From assembly GCA_013400975.1 (NCBI GenBank), contig WBMZ01011567.1:1-64000 (forward strand): a stretch of DNA of 64,000 nt, in the 5' to 3' direction. The notes below the pieces were generated by a model. It searched no databases and had not been told where the DNA came from. It worked only from the letters and a program-made list of their open reading frames with translations. This DNA comes from Atrichornis clamosus (taxonomy: Eukaryota; Chordata; Aves; Passeriformes; Menuridae). A program made the position numbers and the translations under genes. Of the stretch, positions 12,263 through 64,000 are shown in pieces (position 1 is the first letter of the stretch; the number at the start of each line of letters is the position of its first letter).

Positions 12263-15200
12263 ACAGCCTTCCCCGGCAGGATGGAGAAAGAGGAAGTTAC
12301 TGCACAGGGAGGTCGGGGTAGGCTTTTTTCATTTTCTGTCCTGGCTCACGCTAGGAGCACACGGTCGTCGTAACAAGCCACAGCGCTGGGAGGAAGAATT
12401 ACCTCATGGAATTGCAAGCACTTTCCAAGTAAAGGTGGAGTCTGGAGCAAACAGGAGATCCAGCTGATAGTGGTTGATAAGCCCAGGGAGTATCGCATTG
12501 CTGTTTTGCTTACCTCAGAGACGCCTCAGTCCTTGTGGAGCAGGAAGAGGAGACTCTCTAAGGCACTGGTTCCCAGCACCCAGATAATGAGTCGTCTCCT
12601 CCTTCCTGCAGCAGGCAAGCTTATGTCTTGGCTCACAAAGCCACAGTTTCAGTAGCAGCTTCTCCTGGAATGGATCCTCTTTTCGATTGGTGAGCAACAA
12701 CAACCCAACATCTTTAGAATTTCAGAGCTCATTGACAAAGAAGGAAAGCTGCTTTTTGTTGTGCATAGCAATTGAATTAAACTGGAAAGCCAGGACAGAA
12801 TGAAGTTACACACACCTTCAAAATAAAGCCCAAACCAAACAAACGCCCATCATTAGGCTAGTGCTTGGCCAAAAAAATTACTAACAGGCAACTGCATTTT
12901 TCTTCTGTGATTGTACTGAGGCCTTCTACTACTGGTGGATGACCCCCGAGGCAGGATTTAGCAGAGTTCAAGAGGTGGGTCTGTGGCCAGCTATGTATGT
13001 TAAGTTTACGTAGTGGCATTGTTGTAAGCGATCACTACTTCATCCAAAGTAGACAAAGTGTTTTGTTTTTTTACCAGCGACAGTTAATACAGGTCTTCCA
13101 GAAGAATAAGGAACTGTAAATATGATGCTCCTTTTCTTGAATAATTTCCCTTAATTAGACACCCAAACTCCAAGGAGGAAAGAAAAAAGTGGGAGAAATA
13201 AATAAAAAAAAAAAAAAGAGAGAGAGAGAGAGGGGCGAAGTAAACCGGAAAGAACATAGAATTGGACTTGGATAGGAATCCAGAGAAAAGCCAAAGTACT
13301 TAATTTATGATGCACAGTGGTCAGTCCTGCACGTAAGGATGCCCTTTTCTCTGGAGTTACGTGGCTTTTTAGAAAAACTTCCCAGACAGAATTACAGTAT
13401 TGCACATGAGTTCATAAACTTAATATCTGCTTCATAGCAGTAACTGTGGGAGATGTCACAAGTGCTTTCATTTCTGGGCAGGAATGCTTTACTTCTGAGA
13501 TCAAAGTTGAACAACACTGGGGAAGGAGAATCACGAGCCCGTCCACTGGATTTCTGTGCACCACTGATGGCTGACAGACCTTCACTGGAGATCAGTTAGC
13601 TTAGGTCAGTCACATTTTGCTTGAAGTGGCTGGATTGACTCTCAAGGGCACCAGACATAGGAATACTTTTGTGTTCTGATATTCTCAGTCTTTCGTACTT
13701 TAGACATGAAACTAGCCAGCAATCCGCAAGTAAGGTCCAGTCATCCTCACGAATTAAAATGTGATTAAAAACGCCCAGGATAATCTGCTTCCACCAACAC
13801 TCAAAGCTTTGCTGCATTTGCATACAACAGACAGGTGGTGTACATCGATTCAGGTACTGAGCCAATGGTTGACAAGTAAATTTGCCCTGTGACTTCTGCT
13901 GCTGTTTCTGTACCTCCTAAAAACCGTGCATACATATCTTACAAATTCTGGACTCTGCCTCAGCTCCTGTCTTTGTGCTACCACTGTGCACCTGGCAACA
14001 GTGTCCAAATTTAAAAGTTCGTTCCTTGCAGCTGGTCCTGTGGCATGATTCTTGAGCAGCAAGGCCTACCCAGGTGTGGGTGTCAGTGCTCAGGTGCTGA
14101 GCAATGCCCCTTAAAATGACAGCCTCTCCCTGCCTCATCTTGGGAGACAGCAAGAAGCCCCATGGATTTTTGTCTTCCCAAGTATCCTGGTTATTTAACT
14201 GTTAAGTTACATTCTTTATTTTCTGCATCTGAAAATGTTTTCCCATGCCATAACCAGAACATGCACTGTTTACTTGACTGCTGTAACCCAGACAATGTTA
14301 AATTGACAATTGTTAGAGTGGCATGTTAGTCTCTTTTGAGCTGTTCTCGCACTTTGGGATTTTCTTGCCTCCCGGTATTTTATGTCTAAATCTAGGAAAA
14401 GTAATGGAACTGGGCTTCACTTAAGAAAGGCTAATTAGATCCTGCTGTAATTTACAGCAAATGTACCATAGGCTCAACCATCAACAAGAGTCTGCCCAAT
14501 ATAAACATTTATATCTCTGACTCTTTAACGAAGGAATTTTAAAAATCATAACTATGCTGTGGGGGGGAAAAAAACTCCAAAAATCATACTGACGCATCAG
14601 TTCATCTACAGTCATGCTGCCATGGACAATTTTACAAGAACTGTAATTTGGGATAGGAATTCAAATGGATGTGCAGACTTTTAAATAAACTTTGAAGTAG
14701 GTTTTCCCTAAACCTTATTTTACCTCTATGTCACAGAGCCATGGGATGCTGTAGTTAAATCCCGTGTCTGAGTATCAGATGTGTGTTCCAGTTTATTTAT
14801 CAAATCAAATCCTTATCCACCACAACACAGAGATTTGCAACCAAATACAAGTTTTAAAAACTTATTTTCAAGTGAACAGTATACTTGATGGTATAGAATA
14901 GCCATTTCTTTACTCAGCACTCTCCAACCAACAGCGTGCTTTTTTAGGCTGGGGTGTATCTGGCTGTGGAGTGCGCTGGGTTTGCCTTCTCCAGCTTGGA
15001 CTGCCTGCGGTAAGATTGCTACAGCAACAATCTCTTTCCTCAAGCCAATGCTAAAGCAGCAACACTCTTCCCCCCCTCCTCCTCCAGCTGCTAAGCAAAG
15101 AATAAACTTTTAGCTTTGCCCCTCCTTTATTGGAAGGGGAATAGGGTAATATGCTGTAATTGGTTTTCCATGTTTGCCAAGAGTCTGTTTCCTCTTATCA

Positions 15201-18054
15201 TCCACAATATTTAACATAAGTGTTGTAATAGTTCCAAAAATAATAAAATCTGTCCCAAGAATAAAAATGATAGATCCACAACATGCTGCTTTTTTTGTCA
15301 TGGTCTTGGTTTCGTAACATTCTGTTAGTACTTTTTATTGCCTAATGTTGTGGTTTCTTTCATATGCAGCAGACCCAGTAAAGACATTTCATCAGCTACT
15401 TACACAGCAGCAGCCTGGATTATTTACAAATGGAGATTTCAGTAGTGTATTACAATAAATCACCACTGCATACTGTTAAAGTTACATTGCAGTAATGTGG
15501 CAGAAGAAAACCCAAAGATTCTAGGGGGAGGAATGTTAAGTATATACAAATCATACCTATGATATCAGCAAACAAATTTATTAAGATAGTCAAATAAAAC
15601 CTGTTAGTCTTCCTCTGTCTCCCCTATCTCCTCCCATGCAAGAGTGGAAGACTAGGCAAATTACATCCCCCCACACATGCAAACCAGTACACACAGTAGG
15701 TGTAACAAGTAACAGAACCCGTGCAACACTTCCTTCATGATTTTATATCATGCAGCAAGATAGCACACATATCCCTCTCTCTCTGCCCCACCCTTCCCCC
15801 CTAAAACAAACGCCCCATACTAGGCAAGTTCCGGTAAGTGTGGGAGTTACGGATATGGAACACATAAAGACAGAGAGCAGCATTTTCCTCACAGGATTCA
15901 GTGTGAATAAAACAATATGAAAACAAAAAAGGCAAAAATGAGAATACACAGGAGAAGCCTGATTTAGAGGGAACATCCCCCCTTGCCTCAAAACAAACCA
16001 ACCAACTGAAAAACCTAAGAAAGGTACAGGACACTCAGTAATATCAAAAGAACATCAAGAGGAATCACTGCCTCAGGCCTCAGCATTTACAAAAGCAGTA
16101 TCCTACTGCTAACAACTTTGAGAAAAATACAAAGGGCACATTGGGGTGCCCTCATTAAGAAAGATTGCTTAAAAAAAAAATAAAGTCTACAACACCCAAA
16201 ATTGTCTTTTGGTGTTTCTAAGTTGCTTTAATACATGCTTTTTATCATTCAGATTCCATTTAGCTGTAACTTTGAGCCTTGTAAGAGGTTAGTATTTATT
16301 CCCAAGAACAGGTTTAGTGTTCTAACACTCACAGGTAAACTCTTTAGGCAGAAATAACTTCCCCAATTTAAACGTACGTCATTGGTTTTAGGCTCAATGT
16401 GTGCCCTTCTAATGCCACCAACATAAAAATATTGCAGTTGAAAGCTCTTTTCAACGGCCACCACAATGAACTGAGTGTGACAAGAAGTGTAACACAGGAG
16501 AAAGGATACAGCTCTGGAGCAGGGGATGGAGCACTCGCTGCCTGCTAGGGGCTTCAGACACTCTTGTTACTTCAGCTTATCAGCAAGTGTTCTGGCAGTT
16601 TTACCTTAACTCACTGCTGAGTCTGATCTGCACAAGAATAAATCAGAATGACTGAAGCCAAAAGAAACGCACAGGTATAAAATTGAGGGGGAGTGTTAAT
16701 CTTTCTTCATTGACTGCCAAAATTCCTGGAGCTTTTTGTTTTTAGCAGAAATGGGAGAGACAAGTCTTAAGTCATGCTTAGAGGGCTTATCATGCTAATT
16801 TTCCTCTTTTGTAAGTTAACTATGCTTCATACCATATTCTAAACTGGGACTAAGGGAAACTGCACCTTGGTATGATTTTTTGGTATCAACCATTTCACAT
16901 GACATACAACAGCTGTACAAATTGCTGGGAAACAACTACATGTTTTGGTTCCTTAGTTGTGCAAATGTAACCAATAAAAGCAACTGGAATTCAACATGAA
17001 ATCTCAGCAGGTTATCAGTCACTCATGTACAAGTGAAACTGAAACGTGAAAGAATATTCTTGCTAAAGCACACATTTTAGAAGTAAACCCTCCTGCCAGG
17101 GTATATATAATTTTTAAATTCTAATATGATGAAATAGCATTAGGCCTTCTCAAAAAGAATGTTTACAAAAATAAGAGGTTTCTAACGGGCAACAAAAGAT
17201 TTGTGTGCACAAAGTTTTTCACAAAAAGCCAGCCAGAATATGTGGAAACTTCAGTTTTGTTCTAGCTTCTCTCCAAAAGTACCAGATTCTTAACATAACA
17301 CACAGTCTAAGACTGGCATGTGAGCCAGGACCAAAACAGCAGGATCAGTAACTGATTACATACATGACTTCACTAAGTCACAGCATATTCCCCCTGCCTC
17401 TCACCCCCCCAAACAGCAGCACTGGTGGCTCTTTACTACAGTAGCCCTAAATTCCTGGGCAATTTATACCTCTTCCACATTTTCAGAAAATGAGAGAAGC
17501 TTCAGTTTTGTAAATCATCACCACTTAGTGTGCATTTTTATTCTTCTCAGGACAGGGTACAAATCTCCTCCGCTGCTCCCTTAATGGACAATTTTTATGG
17601 CTAAATTTACTCCCATTTCTAATGAAGTTCAGGATGCTATACAAGAACATGATTTTCTCTCATCTCACCTCAAGCAACTGAGTTGCCAATTGCAAAAAAA
17701 ACTTCCAAGTAGTTAATTCAAGCAAGTAGTCTTGTTTGTTCACTCCTTGCAAACAGCTGGTTACTACATGCCAGCTTTCCCTTGTCATCCATGCAACTCA
17801 GTCCTACGGTTTTACTGTCATACAACACAATTTTCCAACTTCAACTGAAACAATAAGTGTACTTTATAAATGTGAACTTCATATAATAAACAGTAAACAA
17901 CTGAAAATATATAAATGTAGTAACCTCTTAATTTAAAAGTGGAAAACAATTGCATTGCTGATAATGTTCCTAAGTGTGTAAAAAAGAACTGAAGTCAGCA
18001 ACTAACATAAATCCATACTGGTTGCCCCCTCCCCCAGATACCAACAAAAGGTTC
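12263..18054. other. Gene-free stretch between CpG island and RAB2A 3' end
   Basis: No coding exon, RNA gene or mobile element was recognised. There is an A-rich tract at 13204-13217 followed by (AG)n at 13217-13232. Several minus-strand AATAAA hexamers occur (for example at 17542-17537, 15339-15334, 15131-15126 and 14797-14792), so part of this stretch could be distal RAB2A 3' UTR if long isoforms exist. I did not recognise any CR1 copy here. Confidence 0.45.
13204..13232 (+). repeat. Poly(A) run followed by (AG)n
   Basis: Fourteen A residues run directly into about eight AG units. This is simple sequence without clear retrotransposon flanks. Confidence 0.75.
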
Positions 18055-19592
18055 CACACATTTTTTCAAGTTTTATTTAATCTCAGAACCACTGCTATGT
18101 TACACCTGTCAGGCTGAAGTTTATTCACTTTGGATGTTAAAGTTCTGACAATCAGAATGGGGGACCTGAGGATCCCTGTCCCCCAGTGTTGTGTTGCAGT
18201 CAGTATTGGTCCAGTAAGACAAAAATTTTGCAGTCAATGCCTGCCCCCCTCCCTTTTTTCCCCCCCAATATATGAAGCATGGCCTAGCATTAGTGTCACC
18301 CTTTTGTCTGCAATTACTTAAACAGGATGAGATGGAAACTCAGTTGTTTGCACATTTGTACGAAAGGTGACGTGAACATTCTGTATTTTAACAAATAAAC
18401 ACTTAAACACAGGATTCTGTTTTGCAGTGTTGCAACCCTTTCATTTGAGGCAAAACATGCCCCCCCCAGCCACCACGATAATAAGTACCAAAGCATTTCT
18501 AGTTTTGATTTTCATCAAGATTTCCAAACTGGCAGATTTTATTTTCACACCCTCTTCACAATAGACAAGATGCTTACCATATATTTAGGATTACAAGTTG
18601 TCACTAAAAGAAAACTTTACACAACCACTATACATTTAGGTTGAAAAACTGTCCTTGCATGAAAAATATACCTAGAAATCAAGTGGTAAACAAGAAAAAA
18701 ACATTGAGAAAAGATTAACGTTTTTATAATGTGCCATTTTAAATTTATCAACTCCTCCTCTACTTTTCATTCATACTCTGTTTTTACCTATAGTATTTGT
18801 TAAGGCAAACAGCTAATCCATTTCTGAAGAGGTGTTGTGGAAATTGTGGACGAACAGCAAACATTTGGCATTAAAATAGATAGCACGTATGTAGCCTTTA
18901 GTAATATACATTAAGCATCTCTCTTGGACTTCAGGATAATGACAGGGGAGCATGAACATGCTAACAATGTCAAAAAGGCTTAAAATTTAGCATCCAAGCA
19001 ATTTCTATTAATGCTTCTGTAGTTTTCAAGCTCTAAGTAGTATAGAATTTATGCAAATGCATTAAAGAATTCTAGCTTGGCAAGTACACCCAAGCAGGTT
19101 ATTAAACTATATATACAGAAAGTGATAAATACAGAATTAAAAGAGTCCTTCCGCTTCTCTTCATAGCCTTGAAAATTGACAAAAAACTTGAGGACAGCTC
19201 TACAATATTAAACATTAGGTAACCTCAGGAGCTGGGAAACCTAACTACACAAACTGATTAAAATACTCAGATGACTTTGTAGTGTTTAATACAATTCAGT
19301 TCGTAGTCAAGGGCACAAGACAACATTTAACAAAAATAATCACATCAATTGACCTAGAAATCAAATGTAAATAGATATGAATACAATCTCCAAAATCTGT
19401 CTTTAAGTGAACATTAACCATTTATTCAAAGTTATACAAGAATTTGAAGGATAAAGTCTTCTGCAACAGGAAACCGACTTACAAGTTTCATGTCTCAGTT
19501 GAATTGAAGTGGAGGCGAGCGGGGCAGGGGGAGGGAGGGTGAACAAACAAGTTAGTAGGCCCCATCCAGGCAGCTAGAAAGTAAAAACAGGC
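18055..19592 (-). other. RAB2A: RAB2A 3' UTR (proximal, inferred)
   Basis: AT-rich sequence immediately 3' of the stop codon on the minus strand, continuous with the last coding exon. An early AATAAA lies at 19426-19421. Two closely spaced AATAAA hexamers lie at 18125-18120 and 18078-18073, and the second is followed by T/G-rich sequence, which is the expected arrangement for a major cleavage site near 18055. A Pumilio-type TGTATATA on the transcript strand is at 19117-19110. The true end could be nearer the stop codon, or several kilobases further left; only transcript data can decide. Confidence 0.4.
18073..18125 (-). terminator. RAB2A: Tandem AATAAA polyadenylation signals
   Basis: The minus strand has AATAAA at 18125-18120 and again at 18078-18073, with a T/G-rich stretch just downstream at about 18062-18020. 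They lie about 1.5 kb after the RAB2A stop codon. Function is inferred from motif and spacing. Confidence 0.4.
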
Positions 19593-58513
<38,921 letters not shown>

Positions 58514-58989
58514 GGCCGCTCCCGGGCTGCCGCTCCCGGGCTGTCCCGCTCTCGCTCCGGCGTGACGCGCGCGCTCACCGCCCGGGCTCGCGCTGCGGAG
58601 AGGCGGAAACGGGTTAACGGCCCCCGGGCGGCGCCTCCGCCCGCTCGCTCCCTCCTACCTCTGCCCCCGCGCCGCCGCTGGCGGAGGGGCTACGCTCGCT
58701 CGGGTCCTGCAGCCCGCTCTCCCTCCCTCCCGCCGCGGCCCCGCAGGCGCCGAGAAAGGCAGAACGCAGCGGCAGCGGCGAGAACAATAAACAGGCGCCG
58801 AGCGGCCCCCGGACCCTCCGGCGACGTCAGCGCCCGCCCCCTCACGCCGCCCCGCCCCCGACCCGGAAGTGCTGAGGCGCGCGGCCGCCTCCCGTCGGCC
58901 GCAGGGCGGAGCTTCGCCCCTGCCCCGCCCCGCTCCGCTCCGCTCCACGGGCCTGAGGGCGGGGGAGGCCGCCGGGGGCGTTCAGGGCG

Positions 58990-59475
58990 TCACAATTCCT
59001 GTATCCAGCATTGGTTAGGTTGGAAAAGATCTCTGGGGTCATCGAGTCCCACCTATGACCAAATACCAGCATGTCAGTTAGACCGGGGCACCGAGTACCA
59101 CGTCCTTTCCTAACCAAGGACAGTGACTCCACCACCGTCCTGGGCAGCCCATTCCAATGTCTAATCACCCTTTCTGGGAAGAAGTTCTTCCCAATCTCCT
59201 ACTTACACCTCCCCTGGCGCAGCTTGAGACTATGTCCTGTCGTCATGTCACTAGATGCCTGGGAGAAGAGACCAACCCCCACTTGGTTAAACCTCCTTTC
59301 AGGGAGTTGTAGAGAGTGATAAGATCCCCTGAACCTCCTTTGGTTCAGGCTAAACACCCCCAGTTCCCTCACCCATTTCTTATGGGACTTGCACTCCAGA
59401 CCCATCATTAGCTTCCTTGCCCTTCCTTGGACCAGCTCCAGCACCTCAATGTCCTTCCTGAGTTGAGTGGTCCAA
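58990..59475 (-). mobile_element. CR1 LINE 3' fragment abutting the RAB2A promoter
   Basis: The plus strand is the reverse complement of an about 0.48 kb CR1 3' region. Visible blocks are 'ttaggttggaaaagatctct', 'cagcccattccaatgtctaa', 'tgggaagaagttcttcccaa' and 'ccttccttggaccagctcca'. The 3' end faces the promoter at about 58990. The CpG island stops where the element begins. Confidence 0.92.
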
Positions 59476-61764
59476 AGCAGAAGTCCTCTAAGCATAAACA
59501 GTAATGAGATATTTGGTACAAGCTTATCTTCATCACGTATAAAACTTGAGTTCTGGCCTGGAAAGGGTTTTTCCCTTTCTGTTTCTGTCTTTCCTCACTG
59601 AAATGAAAGCAATGAGCCATGAGAGTAACCTGAATTCACAGCTGGTGTTTAGGACTTTCTACTTAGAGTTCACGTGGGAGGGGTGAGCTGGGAGAAACTT
59701 CAAGGTCTCCCATAGTCTAAGCTGCTTCATGAAGTGTCCCATGTATCCTGACCTTTGGACCTGGAAAAGTCAAAGGCAACTTGGCTCACTGATCATATCC
59801 ACACTGAGGCTTCATCAGATGCCTGGCAAAGATAAATGTGGCAGGACACTCCAGTCAGATGATTCTGAAAATGCTTTGGAATTCCCTCCAGCTCACCTGT
59901 TTGTTGACTGTGGGTTGGGGGGACTGTTGAAAAGCCATTGGCACATTCTTCATATCGACTCGCATTTTACTCCCATTCTGTCTGTCTGGTAGCTTTTAAC
60001 TTTGTAGATGTTTTTATTTGTGGTCAACAGCTTGGACAACATTGGCCAATATGGCTTCCAACAAGTGTGCATCCAACTTACTTGTAAAAACCTTCAATAA
60101 AGCTGATCGTGCTGTCATATTTCATGATCTAAAACCCAAAATGAAGCTTTTTAAAAAAATTTTTCCAGTCTCCTGTGGATGTGCAAAAAAACCCCCCAAC
60201 ATCGCTATAAAGAGGAAGGAGTTCTTTTGTATATTATAAACATATCTACCTTTTCCACATGAAAAATTAATGTTTTCAATGACCTCTTGTCAGATATTTG
60301 CCCCCTATTTTTTATTTTTTTCTCCCCTGTACTCCTCCCAGTTTCTCAATACTGTTTATGAAGTGTGGAGCCCTAAAGAGCAGTTCTCACATGTCTGTAA
60401 CACCAGCCTCATCACCTCAAAACTAGTAAATGAGGATCTCCAGTCTTGCCCCTCTGAACATGCTTTTTTTGTTTTATCAGCAATATCTGAATTTTATTTT
60501 TGATCCTAGATCTCTATTCTAGACAGTTACTACAGAAATGTATCTATGCACTTGGTATCTCCTTTTTAGCACTGGTTTTCCCCTTGCTAAATTTCAATAA
60601 TTTTGATCATGGCCACTCATGTTAGGAAAAAATATTTCATTTTTTCTCTTTTCATATCATCTCAGCCATTTTGTTACCCAGGTTGTTTGTGACAATATTG
60701 AATAGGTCTTGTCTGGACAGGACAGTGAATTGAAAAGTGGCATGTGAAATTTTTTTCTAATTTAAAACCCCTCTGCACACTGAAGAGAGCCATTTCCCTA
60801 TTATTTTATGTGCAAGTAATTTTGATATACATTTTTGTTAATTAACAATTCCTATCCAGAATGATTCTTCTCAGAGAAACAGGTTTTTACCTTGTTTCCT
60901 ATGACAGTTAGGCTTCTGTTTTCACATATCCCTGTGTATCTATGTTCCCTACCCTGACAATAATCATGAAATCCAGTATCTGGATGGAGCAGGGTACCTC
61001 GGATGAAGGAAAAGCTGCAGTTGGGGTCAGCTGTCAAACCCAATCAAGAATTCACACTAAAACCAGTCTTCCCAAGTGCTCCCTCAGCAGTTAAGCCCTT
61101 CAGCTGGCATTTGTGCTGTTGGCATGGGCTTGTGTGACCTCAACCACTGGAAACAAAGCTGTAGGAGATCAAGTCGTAAGCAGATAAGATCTCATCCAGT
61201 ATAAGTAAAGGTTGCTGCTGATAGGGATGGGGCAGCTCTGCTCCCACTAATCTGCTCATGGACCCTCCCTTGTTCTGGCACTGTCAGAGTCATCTGCTGA
61301 ATGGGAGAAGAGAAGTGGCTAAGGTTTTGTTTCTTCACATTAGCTTTCAGGTAAAATCATCTTATAGCCACACCAATGAACTAAAATGCTTTTGACAGCC
61401 TCATTATTTGGATCCCAGCTCTGCCCGGCCATCTTCATTTCTGTGGTTATGAAGGCTAAAACCCATTCTGTGAGATTGGTCATGCAGGCAGGTATCAACT
61501 CTCAGGATGAGCTCTGTCTTTTAGCTGCCTCTCCTGTGACTGGCAGGATGAGGGAGAACTGTGTGGCCTTTTGTGTCCTTCACCTTTTCCTCCAGAGCTC
61601 TGTTGTCATTCATGACATGCTCCAGGTCTTCATTGGTACTGTTATGGATTCCTATTTGGTTGAGCCACAAAGGATATTATTCTGAGGGTTGGTCAGGTCT
61701 TGACAATCTGTCCTCAACATCCCAGCGTGATAAGTTTGCGGTGTCTTTAATGGTGACACACTTT
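59476..61764. other. Gene-free upstream flank
   Basis: Unique sequence of mixed composition upstream of RAB2A. Short open frames occur on both strands, but none has recognisable homology or exon-like boundaries. No RNA gene was seen. Confidence 0.45.
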
Positions 61765-62079
61765 TTAACAGGACTGTAGCAACAGGATAAGGGCTAATGG
61801 TTTCAAAATAAGAAAAGGGAGATTTAGCCTAGATATGTGGAAGAATTTTTTTTTATTATGAGATTGGTGAAGCACTGGAACAGGTTGCCCAGAGAGGTGG
61901 TAGATGTCTCATCCCTGAAAGAATGCAAGATTGGGTTGGATGGGGCTCTGAGCAACCTGATCAAGTTGAAGATGTCCCTGCTTGTTGCAGGGGGTTTGGA
62001 TTCAATGTCCTTTAAAAGTCCCTTCCAACCCAAACTATTCTACGATTGTATGAGTGCATGATTCTGTAATTCTGTTTAC
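61765..62079 (+). mobile_element. CR1 LINE 3' fragment
   Basis: Sense CR1 3' end: 'gcactggaacaggttgccca', then 'gagaggtggtagatgtctca', 'attgggttggatggggctct' and 'agtcccttccaacccaaact', closing with degenerate 8-bp terminal repeats ('attctgtaattctg'). It is about 0.3 kb and 5'-truncated. Confidence 0.93.
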
Positions 62080-64000
62080 CTCACAGGTGGGGTTTGGTCT
62101 CCTAGTTCCCAAATTATGCGATCTTCTAGACTTCCAGAAGAGCCAAATTGGCCTGATGTGGTTGAATTAAAGCTGGTAAGAAGAGGGAATTCGGTTTTGT
62201 AGAACTGAAGTTTGCTGATGGGGAGAAAATACAGACCATGCAGAATCCCCAGTGAAATGGAAGGTGCCTTTAACATCACGGCTGAGCTGTCTGACAGCCT
62301 GCTGATGGGAGTGACAGTTCAGAGGGGAGGCAGCCCTACCTGTTTCTGCTTTGGCAGCCTGCTAAGACAGGCAGGTAACCAGCTTGCGGGTGACTCACAT
62401 GGCAGGGCTATGCCCCGCTGACTTCCTCAGTGGCCGCTCAGCTTGGGCCAGCAGCTGCATAGTGGACAGAGAGCCAGGCCTCTGCTAGTTAGCCAGGCAG
62501 CCAGCAGGGCTGGAGAGGCATCACTTGTGCTGCTCTGTGGAATACTGCAGTCCTTTATGATGCTGCCGTTGGGATAGTTATTGAATCAGTGTTTGGTAGA
62601 GGCTTGCAAGATAACATGCATGAATTTGTTGCTTATGCTATCTCATGGTGAGTACAAGCTAGTTTGCGGCTGTATAAGAGACTCTATACCTAAGTTATTG
62701 AGTGTTATCAGTTGTTCTACAAATCTGAGATGCCTCCAACTAGAGATTAATGCAAAATTAAGTTACGTGTTACATATATTACTTTAAGTATTAATAAGAT
62801 GCATGTAAGTAGGTACTGTATTTTTTTTTCATTTTTAAAAAATTCTCATCTGCTAAATCTGTTTTCCAGACAAATTAATATCTTTTTCTGTTAAGCATTA
62901 ATACTTAATTAGAAGGTTACCATGGAGTTAGACTCACTCATTAAAAAAAATTAGCCAGTTGATATAAAAGAAGGATTGGTTATTCAATATTGAAGGATTG
63001 CAGAGAATTTGTTTGTTTGCTTGTTGTTAATGTTCTCACAAATACTCATCTGTTAATGATTTTACATCACATGCTCTCTGGAAGTATGATGAAATATTTC
63101 ACTATGATGACTATATCAGGATTATATTCTGGCAAACTTGGAGAAGTTTCTGGATACACTTGGGAAAACTATAATTTGCTCTTTTTTCTGTATCCCTTGT
63201 TTTTTTCCTGAATTTGCCGCTGTGCAAACTCCCTTGGGATTTATTGAAAAGCCTTAGGCTTTGCAGGATCCTTACCACTGACAGGACTATTTAGGAAAGA
63301 GCCTTGGAGGCATCCAAACCTCAAGATACCCTGCAGAGCAAAGCAGGAGACTGGATTTTTTAAAAATGGAAAATAAAACACAAAAGCAGAACTCTGGCAT
63401 AATATTTGAACACAACCACTTTAATTATATTTTGTACTGTACTATAATTTAACTGTTAGAAGTACATCTCTACCCACACATCAGTCTAGCTTAAAATTTT
63501 TAAATCATTCCTTTGTATGGTTAAATTTCTTATACAGATGCTGAGTAGAAATGTTATTTTCTGATGTCTGGCATTTACTTTGTCTGCATGTGCTTTTTCT
63601 GATTGTTAAGTGTATGCTACAATTTATCTTATTTGTGAATTTTATTTAATAATTTTTGTAAGATTATATTTGTATTATACTTAAGTAATAAGGCAATATA
63701 CAGCATATTTTATTTATCATAAATGTTGAGAATGGCAGTCCACCTCATGTGGAAATAAGTGTGCAGAATAGATACTGCAAGTAGACAGTCAAATATATCT
63801 AAATCTCAATGAAGATCTGCCTTTGTAAAGAGAATTTCTATGTGTTAAGCCTATAAAGGCAAACTGGAGACAAGACTTCTGAGTATGCAGAAATCTGTGC
63901 CTATGAGTGATGTGTGACTTGGGCCCTGCAGGTCCTAGACCAGGCAGCTTTGGCTGGGATTTCAGCTAACATCTGGACATGTGTGCAGAGGTTACATTTT
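62080..64000. other. Gene-free right-hand flank
   Basis: The first part, to about 62.55 kb, is mixed composition; the rest is strongly AT-rich. No exon, RNA gene or mobile element was recognised. In mammals the next gene in this direction is CA8, but nothing of it is visible here. Confidence 0.45.

Noticed and set aside
59199..59495. 98-codon minus-strand open frame
   Set aside because: It is a remnant of the CR1 element on that strand, not a host gene.

Overview
The window looks like nuclear DNA from a bird. The interspersed repeats are mostly truncated CR1 LINEs of the avian/reptilian type, and there is one solo LTR of a type I recognise from avian endogenous retroviruses. No Alu, B1 or L1 was recognised. 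The GC-rich stretches at 1-620, about 10.83-12.26 kb and about 58.1-58.98 kb look like vertebrate CpG islands. Nothing resembles a bacterial operon, CRISPR array or defence locus.

One protein-coding gene can be read completely: RAB2A, on the minus strand. Its start codon is at 58513 and its stop codon at 19595-19593. Eight coding exons (46, 72, 68, 83, 93, 112, 69 and 96 nt) join in frame through seven GT-AG introns to give 212 residues plus a stop. All Rab GTPase motifs and the C-terminal Cys-Cys are intact. The promoter is a TATA-less CpG island with ETS/GABP-like, CRE-like and GC-box motifs. The 3' UTR probably ends near 18.05 kb.

Layout: 1-620, CpG island at the left edge. 0.6-10.8 kb, gene-poor sequence with two CR1 copies, one very old. 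10.83-12.26 kb, a second isolated CpG island with an unusual AT-rich core. 12.3-18.05 kb, AT-rich sequence without recognisable exons, possibly partly distal 3' UTR. 18.05-58.9 kb, RAB2A with its introns; these hold a solo LTR (intron 6), CR1 fragments (introns 1 and 3), a TA microsatellite containing the only N in the window (intron 1) and a perfect CTCF-core match (intron 6). 59.0-64 kb, upstream flank with a CR1 copy abutting the promoter, another CR1 copy, and no gene I can recognise.

In mammals the local order is CA8 - RAB2A - CHD7, with RAB2A and CHD7 in the same orientation. If that order holds here, CHD7 lies to the left on the minus strand and one of the two left-hand CpG islands may be its promoter. 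No CHD7 coding exon was seen, so this is inference. I found no convincing undescribed biological system. The best leads are the intergenic CpG island with its AT-rich core, the left-edge island, and the intronic CTCF-like site.
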